64,000 bases of DNA from Heracleum sosnowskyi (lineage: Eukaryota; Streptophyta; Magnoliopsida; Apiales; Apiaceae), in assembly GCA_030848705.1 (NCBI GenBank), contig JAUIZM010000124.1, positions 62,001 to 126,000 of the forward strand, given 5' to 3'. Under the pieces are notes generated by a model. It was given only the letters and a program-made list of their open reading frames with translations. It searched no databases and was not told the DNA's origin. Below, in pieces: positions 32,292-45,537 of the stretch (its first letter is position 1; each line of letters opens with the position of its first letter). The position numbers and the translations under genes are program-made.

Positions 32292-34926
32292 GTGTGTGTG
32301 TGTGTATGAATTGATGTATGTATGATTTTCTTGTATTTTTTGTTGGGTTTAAAGTCAATTTCGATTATTTAGTTTCTTAGTTTCGATTATGTATTTTGCT
32401 TGTATGCATGTGTATTTTTTGTTGGGTTTATTAGTTTGATTATGAAGGTTTGCTTGGTTTGATTCGATTTATGGTTTCGATTATTTGTTTATGGTTTCGA
32501 TTAGTTGTTTGCTTTCTTGGTTTGTATAATTTGGTTGGAAACACGTAAAAATTTCGATTAGTCTTTTTTTGCATGCACGTATCGGTCGGTAATGATACTA
32601 CCATTTGATATGTATTTGTTTTATTAGTCTATGTTGATATTGAGATATTTGTTTTGCTTTGTTTAATATGTATTTTTGCTCGATTTAATTGGATAGGATT
32701 TAAGGATTCGATTTACTTGCTTTGATTATTTGTTTTTATATAATGTTTTGGATTTGATTTATATAACGTGAAATATTTATGATTCATTTGATTGCAAAAC
32801 ATGCACTTGTGACATAGAGATATGAACTTGTAGTTTTATGATATTAACGATATGTACTTATTTTCGTATTTTTTTTTTAAAATTTTAGGGGCTCTTTGGT
32901 TGGCTAGTGTTTACCATGTTGATTGGAATGGTGATATTGATGATGGCAAAGAAAGGGAAAGGTAAGGAAGTTGAAAAAGATAAGGGCAAGGGTAAAGGTA
33001 AACAAACAAAAAATGGAAATGGGAATGGAAAGGGAAAGGGCAAGAGCAAGGGAAAGAGCACGTTGGCCTTGCGTGATGAGCCAACGGATTCGGATGGCGA
33101 TTCGGACCCAACAAATGTAGAAGAACATGTGTATCGACTAAGGAGACCGCGATCACATTCAAGCGGAATTTCCGGAGCTAAAAAACCACTTAAACCACAA
33201 CGTATCAATATCTCCGATGGACAGTAAGTCTACTTTTATTTATTTGTCCTAGTATAATTAGTTGTTTAATAGTTTTATATAGTATCATGTTTGTTGTGTT
33301 CATAATTTAAATTGTTCTATATAGTATCGAAGATAATACGGCAAAAAAGACTTTGCTTGGGATGATTCGTGAGAAATGGCCTATGGGTCATTATACTTTT
33401 AGTGACATTGACGCGGCTTATCCAAAATGGTTGGAGCAAAGGACTAATCAGTTTTTTGTAAGTAATACAATGTTAATTTTTATTATATTTGTTTTTTTAT
33501 TTAGTTATGAATTTGATTTGAATATGAATTTGACACTATCACTTGTTCCTATTTTGTAGGATTTTTATAAGCATGAAAGGGGACAAAGCCGTTCACAATC
33601 AAGAAGGATTGTTCAAGATCACATAAAGAAAACAGTAAAAAGGACTATGAATGAGCTTAAGAAGAGAGTGGAGACAAAAGTGGAGGAGACCGGGGTTTCG
33701 AAGTTGTCGTTAAGGCCCCCTTATTGGTCTCTTGCATTTTGGAAAGATCTTTTAAATTATTGGGAGACAGATGAAGGGCACTTGCATAGGGCAAAGGTTG
33801 GAGCTTCAAACCGCGACCATGTTGAAAGGTTGCATAGTGCCGGTGCTCGGTCATTCAACACCGTGAGAAGGGTAATAATATTTAAATATGTATACACACA
33901 CACACACAAGGTTATTAATTTCATTTTATAACATAACTAATTTACTAATATAAGCTTATTTTATATTTGTAAGGAAATGACAAGGAAAAGCCGTAAGCCT
34001 CCAACTAGACTTGAGGTGTGGGATAAATGCCATAAGAAAGTTGGCTCCGATCCAAAAAACCCTCAATACACTACTCCGGGCGCCATGCGCATTGCGGTAA
34101 TCTCATTTTTTTGTTTTTTTCACCTTTATTATAAGTGTAAAAAAAGTTATTTGTTCTAATAAAACTTGAAAAATGTGTAGGAACGATATGCCGCTATTCT
34201 TGATCGTATGCCGGTGGAGATAACTCAAACGGGTGATCGAGATGAGCCTTGGGATTGGTGGATGGAAGCAATGGGGGTTCCCGAAGGTGAAAAACCTAAA
34301 AAGAATTATGTTCTCGGGTTCCCCACTCTTCGAGCTAGTGATCTTATTCCCACACTTGCCACTCGCTATAGGGATTCCACCCGAGGTGAAGCCGGCTCAT
34401 CTTCATCCGCTCCAAGACAACGTGATGTCCTCCCCGACAATGTTTATATCTCGATTGTTAGAAATGTGCTCACGGAGATTCGCGCCAATCCTAATCGATT
34501 CGCTCGCCAACTATCCGATGAAGAGATAGCCAACTTTGCACGCACCGCCCTCGAAGCCTCTGATCCATCCACCGATCCAACTCAAAGACTTCAATGGAAT
34601 AGTCTCATTGGCGGCGAGATTGTACATATTATCGGAACCTTGATTGATGATGTCCTTCAAAAAACTGAAGCGCGTGTCGAAGCGGTAATAGTTAGATCCC
34701 ATTTTGTATTTGTGTCCATTTAGAATATAGTATTGGATTTTAATTGAATTATATGTGCATATAGGAAGCGGCGAATCGGGTTGCTTTGGAAGAAAGAGAT
34801 TATACGGATGTGGACGAGGCCTCGGACGTGGCCTCGGACGTGGAGGTTGGCGATGATGAAGGCAATGGTGGGGATGACCATGATGGGAATGGATCCGACG
34901 ACTCTCCGGTTTCTTTGTCGTCGTAG
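32126..34926 (+). CDS. TNPA-like CACTA protein (Transposase_24-like), seven exons
   Basis: Exons 32126-32227, 32889-33223, 33325-33457, 33560-33871, 33974-34096, 34181-34684 and 34765-34926. All borders are GT-AG and phases match, giving about 556 codons with no stop. The N-terminus is Ser/Arg-rich, followed by a Lys/Gly-rich basic stretch (exon 2). The core carries MIREKWPMGHYTFSDIDA, SRSQSRR, AFWKDLLNYW, RDHVERLHSAGARSF and KPPTRLEVWDKCHKK, the pattern of the plant Ptta/En/Spm Transposase_24 family. The C-terminus is acidic (Asp/Gly) and ends SLSS. The CACTA2 protein has the same exon order. Presumed role: binding the subterminal repeats and assisting TNPD. An exon 1 to 2 join at 32227/32889 is less certain than the rest. 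Confidence 0.85.
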
Positions 34927-35254
34927 TTCTTTATGTCTTTTGTTTTATGCATTTTAAATCTGAACTTGTTGGTTGGTTGTAATGATGTTACTTTGTTGGT
35001 TGGATGTCCGAAAATATCGGACTTAACATTTTATGGTTTATCCGTTTATCGGATTTGAATTTGGTTTTAATGGTTTATCTTTTATCAATTATGTTTGCGC
35101 TTGATTTTGTTGTAGTTAGTGGTATAGGATTTAATGTTATAGTTGATATTGGTATTGGAATTGGAATGGTACAGGGGATACAATGTGTTGGTTGATATTG
35201 GTATTGGAATGGTACAGGGAAAACAGCAGAATCTGCAATTTTTTTTAAAAATAA

Positions 35255-35778
35255 ACACAGAAAACCGACCGATTATGCTGCATAACCGACCGTTTTTTAC
35301 CATTCCATTACCAGAAAACCGACCGTACACACACATAACCGACCACATTCAAAGTGTAAAACCGACCATCTCCTTACAGAGTGGTCGGTTATGAAGTGGT
35401 CGGTTTTGACACTTAACCAACGAACTGCTATAAAACCGTCCGATTGTGCACATTTGACCACGGTCGGTTATGTGTGTCAGTCAACATTTTACATTTTGAT
35501 ATAACCGACCGCCTACGGTCGGTTTAATTTACTGACGTGGTGCCACGTTATGCCACGTGGTGACACGTGTTGTAAGTGGACCCACATATTAATTTGTGAA
35601 AACTCACATAACCGACCACTTCATACGGTCGGTTTTAGCCTTAAACCTGACCATGTTGACATAACCGACCAGGCTTTAACCGACCACTGCATACGGTCGG
35701 TTTTAGCCGTAAAACCGACCGTTTATGGTTATAACCGACCGTATATAGTGGTCAGTTTTGTCCTGTTTCCTTGTAGTG
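35255..35778. repeat. Right subterminal repeats and terminus of CACTA1
   Basis: Dense AACCGACC/GGTCGGTT motifs in both orientations, ending in CCTTGTAGTG. Short TGCCACGT-type repeats lie at 35540-35570. Confidence 0.8.
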
Positions 35779-36986
35779 ATATAGACAAGACCATCTTCTA
35801 TTTCATTATTTCGCCGCATTGCCTCACGAGAAGATCTACTTTGCTTCTTATCAACATAAAGGAAATAAATCCCCTCCAATTCACTGACATTTTACAGTGC
35901 TCATCGCCTACCACAATATCTATCAGGTATTGTACCCTACCCAATTCTATAAATCTTATTTAAGCTCTTGTTTCATAGAAAATATGTTCTTTTCCATAGT
36001 TCACGATTATAAATTTAGTTGGTTGTTTATGTATATGTGATATATTTATTGCTTGATATCATATACCAAATTATGGATCTTATTCAAACTTTTAATGATT
36101 TGGTCTCTGTGGAACACATTTTGGATATTGTAAAATAGAATTTGGCTAGATGTTGTATAGATTTTATGTATAGTAAGTAGAATTGTAGTTTATTTGAAAG
36201 TCCATAATTAACATTGTATTTTAGGTGAATTGATGTCGACTAAACTATAAACATTTACCAAATATGTTATGCACAACTCTCACGTACATACGTACCACTT
36301 TTATCTGTCTCTCATACGCCATTGTTGAGGCTCATATTCTCAAATGTGAGGTTATTGAAGAGATATAGACATCTGTTGTTTTTGAACATGTCATTAATTC
36401 AAATGTAGTAATGGCTTGTTTGACACTTTCATTTTTTGGGCTAACTAAACACCATTTTAAAATCTCACTTATGATGTATTCCAATTTCCAAGTTATTTAA
36501 GGGTCAACCAGACAACCTCATAAGTTCATGCAAAACATCAGTAAATAATCAAAAAGAAGATTGAACCGTTTATATGTTCATGATTTAATCATCTATTCTA
36601 TTATATATGTATATTAATAAATATTAAAAAAACCGTTTTACGGGGTATGCGGATCGGATTCGGGTTAAACGGGTTGAACCGTAATTTGACTTTTTTGCGG
36701 GTCAATTTCGGGTCTCACCCATTTTTGACCCGACCCGTTTAGTAATAACCAGCTATCAGTAACATTCGTATTAGATTCATGGGTCGTGTATAATACTGAC
36801 AACTCTAGCTGCATTATGTTTATGGGCTCTTGTACCTTTGTGGTAGGTTGGGTTTTGGGACTTTGTGCCTGCAAATGTTACCAATCTTGATGATACAATT
36901 TTAGTTATAAAAAAAATTAGTACATCAAAAATTAAGGAAATTCGGTATGTCGAACACACCATTATACACATAGTGAAAAAAAAATC

Positions 36987-37102
36987 GGATGTGATCATAC
37001 TAGTACTAATGCACTGGATCCCATCAGAACTTCAGAGTTAAAAGTTCTTGGGCGAGAGTACTACTAGGATGGTGACACCCACGATGTCATTGTGTTGCAC
37101 CT
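36987..37102 (+). ncRNA. 5S rRNA-derived sequence, left arm copy B
   Basis: As in copy A but more changed: GGATGTGATC at the start, and one base lost in the box C region (GGATGGTGACAC). Unlikely to be transcribed by Pol III. Confidence 0.7.
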
Positions 37103-37340
37103 CTTTAAAAGATTTAGCAAAAAAATGCAATTACATGCAAAGTACTAACTATGAAAAACTACCAAGTCAAATGAATATATAAATAAAGTACATCCACAAA
37201 AGCTCCATGACCAAATGTTTTTGAGATTGTGATGGACTGTAGCAAAAAAAACAAAAATGATTAATGTAATGATAAAATTTCTTAAGGAACGTCAAATATT
37301 TATTTTAAACAATCTAAATGGATGTGCTATATCGACTATG

Positions 37341-37682
37341 TCAATTGTGTTCTTTAGATACACACTCTTCAGGATCGTCATCATCATCACCATCACCATC
37401 ATCATTATCATTGTCATTGCTTTCGTTCAGAGCCAATATAAATTCACGAAGTTGCTGAATTTCACCTCGAAGGTAAGTAATTTCGTTATTCTTGGCCATA
37501 ATCGCAGCGTCTTTTTCTCTTCGGACAATTTGAATATCATTTGCAGCATTTTTCTCCTTTTGTATCTTTTATGTGATCAACAAGTTCGCCAAAAACCAAT
37601 CTTCCTCAAGTTTCAAAACTCGAGAAGTAGCTTTTTCAGGAAAAACCAAATCTCTTTCGGCATTAGAGATTACTTGGTTCAT
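37341..37682 (-). pseudogene. Coiled-coil/acidic gene scrap, left arm copy B
   Basis: Counterpart of copy A 20143-20484, with the same in-frame stop after LLIT and the same Asp-rich tail. Confidence 0.55.
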
Positions 37683-37877
37683 CGAAGCAGCAGACTACAG
37701 AAAGATTAACTAACTAAACAACATTAAGATAAGAAATCAGTCCATGGATAACAAATGAATCTAATAAAGCAACTTACTATTGCAACACGTGGCTTTTAAT
37801 CAATTTTAATAAACGTTATGGATTTGATAAACCTTAACTACATGAATTTTAAATCTTGATCTTTGAAATTTTTGGGA

Positions 37878-38011
37878 GTGTCGAAGTAGTTACGGATGCA
37901 GAAGATTGGAAGAGGTTTTTACAAGAAGACACACGCTCACCTATTGTCAACATAATGTGTCTTCTTGTAAAAACCTCTTCCAATCTTCTGCATCCATAAC
38001 TACTTCGACAC
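37878..38011. repeat. Hairpin core, copy B
   Basis: Same 56-bp arms and 22-nt loop as copy A, with one loop change (CTATTG for CTACTG). Confidence 0.9.
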
Positions 38012-38207
38012 TGCCAAAAATTTTAAAAAACAAGATTTAAAATTCATTTAGTTAATGTTTATCAAAATCCATAATGTTTATCAAAATTGATTTAAAGCCA
38101 TGTGTTGCAATATTAAGTTGTTTTTTTAGAGTCATTTGTCATCCATGGACTAATTTCTTATCTTAATGTTCTTTAATTAGTTAATCTTTCTCCAGTCTGT
38201 CACTTGG

Positions 38208-38462
38208 ATGAACCAAGAAATCTCTAAGGCTGAAAGAGATTTGGTTTTTCTTGAAAAAGCTACTTCTAGAGTTTTGAAACTCGAGGAAGATTTGTTTTTG
38301 GCGAACTTGTTGATCACAGAAAAGATACAAGAGCATAAAAATGCTGCAAATAATATTCAAATTGTTCGAAGATAAAAAGACATTGTGATTATGGTCAAGA
38401 ATAACGAAATTGCTTACTTTCAAGGTGAAATTCAACAACTTCGTGAATTTATACTATTCTGA
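38208..38462 (+). pseudogene. Coiled-coil gene scrap, right arm copy B
   Basis: Counterpart of copy A 21010-21264. A GAA to TAA change gives an extra stop at 38373-38375, so it decays independently of copies A and C. Confidence 0.55.
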
Positions 38463-38786
38463 ACGAAAGTGACGGCAATGATAATGATGATGGTGATGGT
38501 GATGATGACGACGATCGTGAAGAGTGTGTATCTAAAGAACACAATTGACATATTCGATATAACATATCTATTTAGATTGTTTTAAAATAAAAAATTGACA
38601 TTCCTTAAGAAATTTTATCATAACATTAATCAGTTTTTGTTTTTTTGCTAAAGTCCATAACAATCTCAAAAAAAATGGCCATGGAGCTTTTGTGGATGTA
38701 CTTTATTTATATATTCATTTGACTTAGTAGTTTTTCATAGATAGTACTTTGCATGTAATTGCATTATTTTTCTAAATCTTTTAAAG

Positions 38787-38904
38787 GGGTGCAACACGAT
38801 GACATGCTACGGGGTCACCCATCCTAGTACTACTCTCGCCCAAGAACATTTAACTCTGAAGTTCGAATGAGATCCAGTGCATTAGTACTGGTATGACCGC
38901 ATCT
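38787..38904 (-). ncRNA. 5S rRNA-derived sequence, right arm copy B
   Basis: Full-length counterpart of 21588-21690 without the 17-nt deletion: it keeps the TACCAGTACTAATGCA region of 5S rRNA on the minus strand. Confidence 0.72.
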
Positions 38905-39626
38905 GGATTTTCTCACTATGTCTATAATGGTGTGTTGGTCATACCAAATTTCTTTGATTTTTGATGTACAAATTTTTTGTATAACAAAAATTTTATCATC
39001 AAAATTGGTAACATTTGAAGGCACAAAGTCCCAAAACCCAACCTACTACAAACGTACAAGAGCCCATAAACATAGTGCAGGTAAAGCTGTCAAGATTAGT
39101 CACGACCCACGAACCTAACACGAATTTTACGAGTAGGGTTATTACTAAATGGGTTGGGTCAAAAATGGGTTAGACCTGAAATTGACCCGCATAAAAAGGC
39201 AAATTACGGGTAAACCCATTTAATCCGAATTCGACCCGCATAACCCATAAAACCATTTTTTAATATTTATTAATATAAATATATAATATTCTAATAGAAT
39301 AGATGATTAAATCATGAACATATAATTGGTTCAATCGTCTTTTTGATTATTTATTGATGTTTTGCATGAACTTTTGAGGTTGTTTGGTTGACCCTAAAAT
39401 ACCTTACAAGTTAGAATACCTCATAAGTGAGATTTTCAAATGTTGTTTGGTTAGCCTTAAAAACGAAAGTGTCAAACAAGTAGTTACCACATTTGAATTA
39501 ATGACATGTTTTTTACCTTCAGTGAAGGTAAAAGTGATGTTGGAATGGTAAAAAATAACAGATGTTCATATCTCTTCAATAACCTCACATATGAGAATAT
39601 GAGCCTCAAACATGGCACATGATAAC

Positions 39627-41000
39627 TTACATTTCTTGACGAACTCCATCATCTTTTGAAAGTCCTGTGGATGATTCTCTGGTAGAATCTACCAGTGTTG
39701 TGAATTTGATCTTCTCGTAGACATATCCATCACCGGACATGGTTTTGAAGACAGGTGCCAGTGATGTAGTGAATTTGGTGCTGGAAGAGAAAGGCTTTTC
39801 CTTCGAAAGGAAGGAAAATAGCATTTTCTGTCTTGAATAGTTTGAGAATGAGATAAAAGAATGAATTGAAAAGATTAATCTTGATTTTATACTTACTCCC
39901 AAAATACTTACCAAAAGAGATGTGTACATAAAACAAAATTTACTTTATTTAATTATAGTAATAAACGTTGGAAATAAGGAAAAGTAAAAATGTAACACGA
40001 TGTGACAGCTGTAATACACGTACAGTAATGTATACAGAGTTTCACAGTTTTGTGGCGGATAGCCTCCGAAGATTTGGGTTTTCTTTATCAATTGATAGTG
40101 AAAAATTCTAGACATACATGATAACTTCAACTGATACACGTATCGGTTGAAAGATTAATTTTGACTTGGCCAAAATTTCACCTTTTAAGAGAATAAAAAT
40201 TCCGGAGAAAATAATAACGTATTTATGGGTGCATTTTAACTTTGCAAATACTTATAAGCAATTAATAGTAATTAAACATACATAGCTCACTTACTAGTCT
40301 TGAGAATGTTGATTCATCAAGTGGCTTGGTAAAGATATCTGCAAGCTATTTTTCACTTGGAACAAAATGAAGTTCCACGGTACCATTCATTATATGTTCC
40401 CTTATGAAATGGTTCTTGATGTCAATGTACTTGGTCCTGGAATGCTGTACTGGATTCTCAGTGATTACAATTGCACTAGTGTTTTCACAGAAAATTGGAA
40501 TCTTGTCAACCTTTAAACCATTGTCAAGTAAATGATTTTTCATCCAAAGTATCTGTGCACAACAATGACCAGCAACAATGTACTAAACTTCAACAGTTGA
40601 TGTTGAGACTGAATTTTGCTTCTTACTAAACCATGAGAGAAAATTATTTCCTAGAAATTGACAAGTGCATGTGGTACTTTTTCTGTCAGTTTTGCAAGCT
40701 GCATAGTCTACATCTGAATAACCAATTAGATCAAAACCAGATTTTCTAGGATACCAAATGCCAAGGTTTTATGTTCGTTTGAGATATCCAATTAGTTCCT
40801 TTGAGATTCTCTAGGATACCAAATGCGAAGGTTTGGTACTTTTTCCCATGAATTTAACTTCTTGTCTTCTAGTGGTAGTTTGTTTAGTTTTTACAAAAAC
40901 AAATAATCTTCAATGTGCATATTTTGGAATACAATAAAATATTTACCATCAAATTTGTGGATCTTTACTCTCCCATCTTCTGCCACTTCTTTCCGAAAAT
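39627..41000 (-). pseudogene. Gutted copia element, copy B (extra ORF, RNase H, gag)
   Basis: Same order as copy A on the minus strand: extra-ORF scrap (39627-39929), RNase H fragment with VDKIPIF, NPVQHSRTKYIDIK and VELHFVPSEK (40310-40860), then gag (to about 40985). Differences from A: a 5-nt insertion shifts the extra ORF, a stop precedes LADIF, and the gag ATG is GTG. Both copies share the gag-pol deletion, so it predates the duplication. Confidence 0.75.
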
Positions 41001-41382
41001 TCATAGGGTATGATGCTATCTATTGTGTTTTCATGACCAAGAATATGAAATAAATGACAATTTGGGAAGACAAAGATTTATGTTGTTCATAAATTTTACT
41101 CCATTAGACGCACTAGTTTTATTGATCTCACACAATTGTGCTTTATTATTGTTTTATAATTACATGAGAATATATTATAAAGAAAAAATAAGTCTACCTT
41201 GAATGGGACTTAGCAAAAAATCCTTCATTGAGGAGCTGCTCTAAGGGTCGTGAGCACAAAAATAGAGTTGGCTTGCGCTCAAAATCTCTACCTTTAATCT
41301 TTATCTTCCGGAACCAAAAATATCACAAACTCTCTGCTTTTAAAATTGCAGATCTTTACTTTATGTTCTTCCGCAACAACAA

Positions 41383-41739
41383 TTAAAGAAATTCGATCAT
41401 AAGATGTGGTTGGCTTAAACCTGGTTGTTTTACAGGGAAACAATCGGATTTAGTATTGATTGGCATTGACGGACAAAACCACGTGTCTACAACTTTGGAT
41501 GGCTCCATATTGACATGTTGGAACCATAAATATGATGTGTCATTGACACTTGGTTGGATCCCAGTGTCATGTTTCATTGCTACATCACATGTTAGGCCAT
41601 AGAAACTCGAATAATTTAAGTGACTACAAAAATTACAGTGATGGAGCTCAGGAATGACTTGCCCCACCGCAGATTTTGTTGCAGAGTCTTTTATGTTGAT
41701 TGTTGGAGAATCTCTGTCCGATACAGTTCTTTTTGTCAT
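41383..41739 (-). other. Unrecognised ORF remnant, copy B
   Basis: 118 codons, MTKRTVSDRDSPTINIKD and onward, with HHCNFCSHL and a Cys/Trp/Pro-rich second half identical in outline to copy A 24229-24450. No family recognised. Confidence 0.35.
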
Positions 41740-42066
41740 TAATTTGGTGTCAAGGTCAACTTGTAGTAATTAAAGACTAGTTAGCCATACAAAAGAAAAT
41801 GGTTAGAGACCTGACTAATTAACAATGTCTTACTCGTGATTTCTTTTCGAAAAATAACTAGGCAAAATTTGGAAAAGATTGACCCTTTAAAAATTCAATT
41901 ATGCTTGGTTGTTTGAGGTACTTGAGCCTAGGTAGCTCTTGTGAATGTAACAGTGGGGTTAGTCAGTCCTGTGACCAGGTTATTTTGCAGTAACCCACTT
42001 GTATAGTAAACTATTCAAAAAAAAATTTGGTTGTCAGCTAATGGTTTCTCCTTCAATTATTTACTG

Positions 42067-42180
42067 GTGTTTGGCAAACTATTTTCATTTCAGTTGGAAG
42101 AAGATGTCACTAAGGTTATTTTTTCTCTTAAAACAGAAGATGGTATCAAAGAAGACGGTTTTCACGAAGATGGAGATTAG
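42067..42180 (+). pseudogene. Terminal-exon scrap, copy B
   Basis: Open counterpart of 24941-25054, ending HEDGD and TAG, but the splice acceptor AG before it is changed to TG. Confidence 0.4.
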
Positions 42181-42217
42181 TCATATGCAGAAGATGCAGA
42201 TGCTTGACTAGCGCCAC

Positions 42218-42985
42218 TGTAATAACCCCAAATTTTGGACTTAGATAAATTTTTTTGATGAATAGTAAATGTGATGAATAGTAAATTTGCTGAGGGAAAA
42301 TTTTTCAGACCACACTATGTGGATGATATAGAATTAATGTTTCGAGGTTATATTATTGATGTATATGAAGAATAAGTGAATGTAAACGCGATCAGAATCA
42401 GGAGATTCCAACAATAAATTTTGTTCACTATTCATCGGACAATCAAGGATTTATTGATTTGATCGTTTTGAGAAAATATGTAGAATGAGAAATCTAGGAT
42501 CATATATTAAACCAAGCTAGTGGAAAGATCAAGGAATTATTCCCTAGCTTTGGTACAGAAAACGTTTTTAAAATCATTTGAACCTATCGCAAAACAAAAG
42601 CGTAACAAATTATGGATTAAACCCTAGCCAAAGGAGGAGTATTATATAAGATCATCAAGTGCAATATATAAAAGGATTGAGGATAAAAATTATGACATAA
42701 GCATGATGCAAGAGGATGAGAAGATGATGACCAAGTGATGACAAAGTGGTGAATCACCACCTTGTCACCACTTTCACCACAACCACACAATCAAAGATGA
42801 TGTGTCTTGGATGACAAAACCAAATAAAGACCACACAATTATATGGCTGGTATTTAGCATCATTTGGACAAAGAAAAGAAAAGAAAAAGCAAGCAACTAT
42901 CCATCTCCCTCATTTCTCAGATTTTCTGCCCAGCATGAGCAAGGAGCAAAGAAAAATTCATAAATCAAGTTCTACTCATCCTAAA
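42218..42985 (+). repeat. Truncated LTR-like insertion (TGTAATAACCCC...)
   Basis: Copies A and B agree up to GCGCCACT and again from TCATTTAAGACATT. Here the gap is filled by about 767 bp starting TGTAATAACCCCAAATTTTGG, a gypsy-LTR-like start, with an ATATAAAAGG box near 42650. No matching LTR end, so it is a fragment. Non-coding. Confidence 0.5.
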
Positions 42986-42998
42986 ATCATTTAAGACA

Positions 42999-43217
42999 TT
43001 GCGCACTACACTAATGAAGAGTAAATCCGGAATAATCGATCCACCACCACCACCCTGGGTCGAAAAATCGCACCACCGTCAGTCCGTCACGCTGGACATG
43101 ATAATTTTCTTTAAGACTTGGAGGAGGCTAAACACCGATATTCTTAGAATTGCAATAAGTTGGTTTCTATACGGTCATATACTCCCGGGGCAGTTTCTTA
43201 AAGCCACTATTGTATAG
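42999..43217 (+). other. Unrecognised ORF at the end of copy B
   Basis: 72 codons, beginning MRTTLMKSKSGIIDPPPPPW and including FKTWRRLNTDILRIAISWF. Only its first part exists in copy A (25858-25915). No family recognised; may be a scrap of a gene exon. Confidence 0.3.
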
Positions 43218-44378
43218 GATGAGTAACATTTTTCTCCGAACCAGGTTGACTCACAAACCAATCCTGATACTACTCTACTATATTCGGGTACCAGGCTTTT
43301 ACATTATAAATTAAAATCATTATATATCATGTGTATATATATATACTACCTAGCTAGATGCACGTTATGAAGGAAAAGTTTAAATCCATAGTGCAATCAA
43401 TCGACTATCATCGGTCAAGAAATGTGAATCACATGGAAGTTCATTTATCACAACGTTTTTTCCTTTGATCTTCATATAAGGATTTTTGTACCACCAAGGT
43501 AAGGGGTGGCTTCCTAACCTTGTCCACACATTTCTAAAATCACAACGAATCAAAATGACAACAAATCATCAAGAATTTAATTAAAAAATTAAAAAAAAAT
43601 GATGATGATATATATCAAGCAACACAAGCTCCCATAAATAAAAAATCACGTACATCATTTTTTTCATATCCCAAAGTTACCTTCTTTATATCTTGTAACA
43701 AGAGTTCGGTAATGTACGATCCTTATCAAGAATTTCACCAAGCAATGCAAAAAAAAAATTTAAAAAGATGCATTCGCATAACTCACAAATTACTAGGAAG
43801 CCTAGAACCCTTAGATTATATTTTTTTCGCCACTCTTACAATACAACAATAGATGAAATGTTTGGATTTTTAGTTGTTTCCATCATTAAAAAGTTGTTCC
43901 ATCTTGCCTCATATTCTCTCGCCACAACAGCCATGTCTACTTCAGCTATTTAAAACAAGTTTTAGTGAGCCCAACGAGTTTAATACCACTAAATTATGTG
44001 TATTTAATTTTATCTATAGTTTTGACTGGTTTGTTCAATCTGTAATTCTCTAGTCCTTTAATCTTGTTAATTACCAAGCAGATTGATTATTACATACACC
44101 GGTGATCCTATTTTACGCATACAAATCAATGATTTTAAAGCTCCAATCAACCTTAAAACCTTATTAGTTTAGCAGTTGAAAATTTTAAAGCTCCCATCAA
44201 TAATTTAACACGCAACATTTCTTTCTCCTTTCACTTAAATCTCAGATAATTCTGTTTCATTTCTAAACCTATATGCCATTGCTCTCCCCGGATAGAGGTT
44301 TGTAAAAAGGCAATCCAAATGCAACCGCAAAAACAATCAGTAGTAGGGGCCTGGATGGACCAACCATAAAAGAAGTCA
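43218..44378. other. AT-rich non-coding stretch
   Basis: Short A/T-rich reading frames only. No repeat, RNA gene or splice-bordered exon seen. Confidence 0.5.
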
Positions 44379-44903
44379 ATTCCTGTAGGGCCTGGCTTTC
44401 ACGCAGATATACCAGAATGGAGTGATGAATCAACTGAAAACAATGACAGAACTGAATATGAAAATAAGTGGTTGGGGGCTAGACTCTGGCCTCTTCATGC
44501 GATTGAGCAACAACAAATGTGGATAGATGAAATACAAATAAATGAACAAGGGTGTACTTGTAGCGTCCCTGGTTCACTAGATTGTATAAATGTCCATGTC
44601 ACGCGCGAGAAGGGAAGACTCATTGAAGAGCTAGGGTCCGCTTTTTTCAAAATGGGAATACATGAGACTGGACAGCTAATTTCAATCTTCTTGAACCAAG
44701 AAGAAAAGAAAGTTCTGGAGTCAGCTTTGATTAGAAATCCACCTTCCCAAAAGAAAAATTGCTTTCTGGAATTAGCTCAAAAACGTCTAAAATACCAAAC
44801 TAGGGTTTCTATTTTTAGATATTACTACAATCTTCATATACCAATGAAAATTAGCAGGAGGATTAATTCAGGACTGAGTATAGTTAATTCGGATGATGAA
44901 TAA
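44379..44903 (+). pseudogene. C-terminal remnant of an ELM2-domain (plant ARID/ELM2-type) nuclear protein gene
   Basis: An upstream in-frame TAA at 44367 is followed by IPVGPGFHADIPEW, then NKWLGARLWPLHAIEQQ, CTCSVPGSLDCINVHV, REKGRLIEELGSAFFKMGI and a SANT/Myb-like helix region, ending IVNSDDE at 44903. This is the ELM2 and adjoining C-terminal region of plant AT-rich interaction domain/ELM2 proteins (chromatin-associated). The segment after MGIHETG is eroded where the family has a W-T-x-E-E-E motif. The upstream exons are missing. A transposon-captured or retrocopied fragment is possible. Confidence 0.75.
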
Positions 44904-45537
44904 GAATAAGCTTGAGGGTCTGCCACCGAAAACAAAAGGCAAAGGGTCATGTAAGACTATATGAGCCTTTTCTATTGGTTTTAGAGTACTATATACTCAT
45001 TCTATTGTTTCTTTTTATACCATATATCATAGTTTCTGTGTGATCTATAAGTAGTTCTATTTCTGAAGCCCGGTGCATTTGACGGACAACCATGTGAAGC
45101 TATCAAAGTCAACATTTACGGAAATATATTTACACGTATTATTCATACTTATACATATATGTATGCTGAGTTTACATGCCACACATATTTATATATATGA
45201 ATCGAGATCTGCTGGACAGTAAGATGCCTACCTAAGTAAGATACCTACCTATTTTCGGTAGGATTGAAAAAACCTTCAACAAAAAATTTACCAATTTCTA
45301 AGTGGGAATTAATCAACTATTTCACTAGAGACCCTTAATTTGGCAGGTTATAATGCATGTGAGCCCAAAAAATTATAAAACCCCTGCATGCCAACATCAC
45401 ATCCTACCTACTATCTGTAGGAAAAAAACATAATTGGTGCCGTTTTCTTTTTTTCTAGTTAACCGACCCAAGAAAAATAAACCATCTTACACATCATCGT
45501 CCCTTGCCCCTTGAGCACAATAAACAGTGTGGTTTCA
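44904..45537. other. Non-coding stretch before CACTA3
   Basis: AT-rich, with no ORF over 60 codons in a plausible family. GTAGGTAGG-type short repeats at 45220-45260. Confidence 0.5.

Larger units (their letters stand above)
26594..35778 (+). mobile_element. CACTA (En/Spm) transposon CACTA1, 9185 bp, complete ends
   Basis: The terminal inverted repeat is about 28 bp: CACTACAAGGAAACAGG at the left, and the right end reads as its reverse complement with a few changes. The target-site duplication is ATA (26591-26593 and 35779-35781). Removing the element and one ATA gives exactly the TATA-box sequence of copies A and C. Two genes on the plus strand: TNPD-like (27207-30777) and TNPA-like (32126-34926). 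Subterminal AACCGACCG/CGGTCGGTT repeats lie at both ends and between the genes. Confidence 0.95.
36325..39610. repeat. 3.3-kb palindrome, copy B
   Basis: Same mirror structure as copy A, with hairpin core at 37878-38011 and 5S-like sequences at 36987-37102 (+) and 38787-38904 (-). It is located right of CACTA1. Confidence 0.87.
25921..43075. repeat. Composite duplicated segment, copy B (split by CACTA1)
   Basis: Starts inside the AT-rich part (equivalent to copy A 17907), fused directly to the end of copy A, as expected of a tandem duplication. It is interrupted by CACTA1 at 26594-35778, continues through the palindrome (36325-39610) and copia fragment (to about 41000), and ends with the CCACCACCACCACC stretch also found at 25890-25915. 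Confidence 0.82.

Noticed and set aside
32885..33208. Minus-strand Pro/Phe/Leu-rich ORFs
   Set aside because: Antisense of the Lys/Gly-rich exon 2 of the CACTA1 TNPA-like gene.
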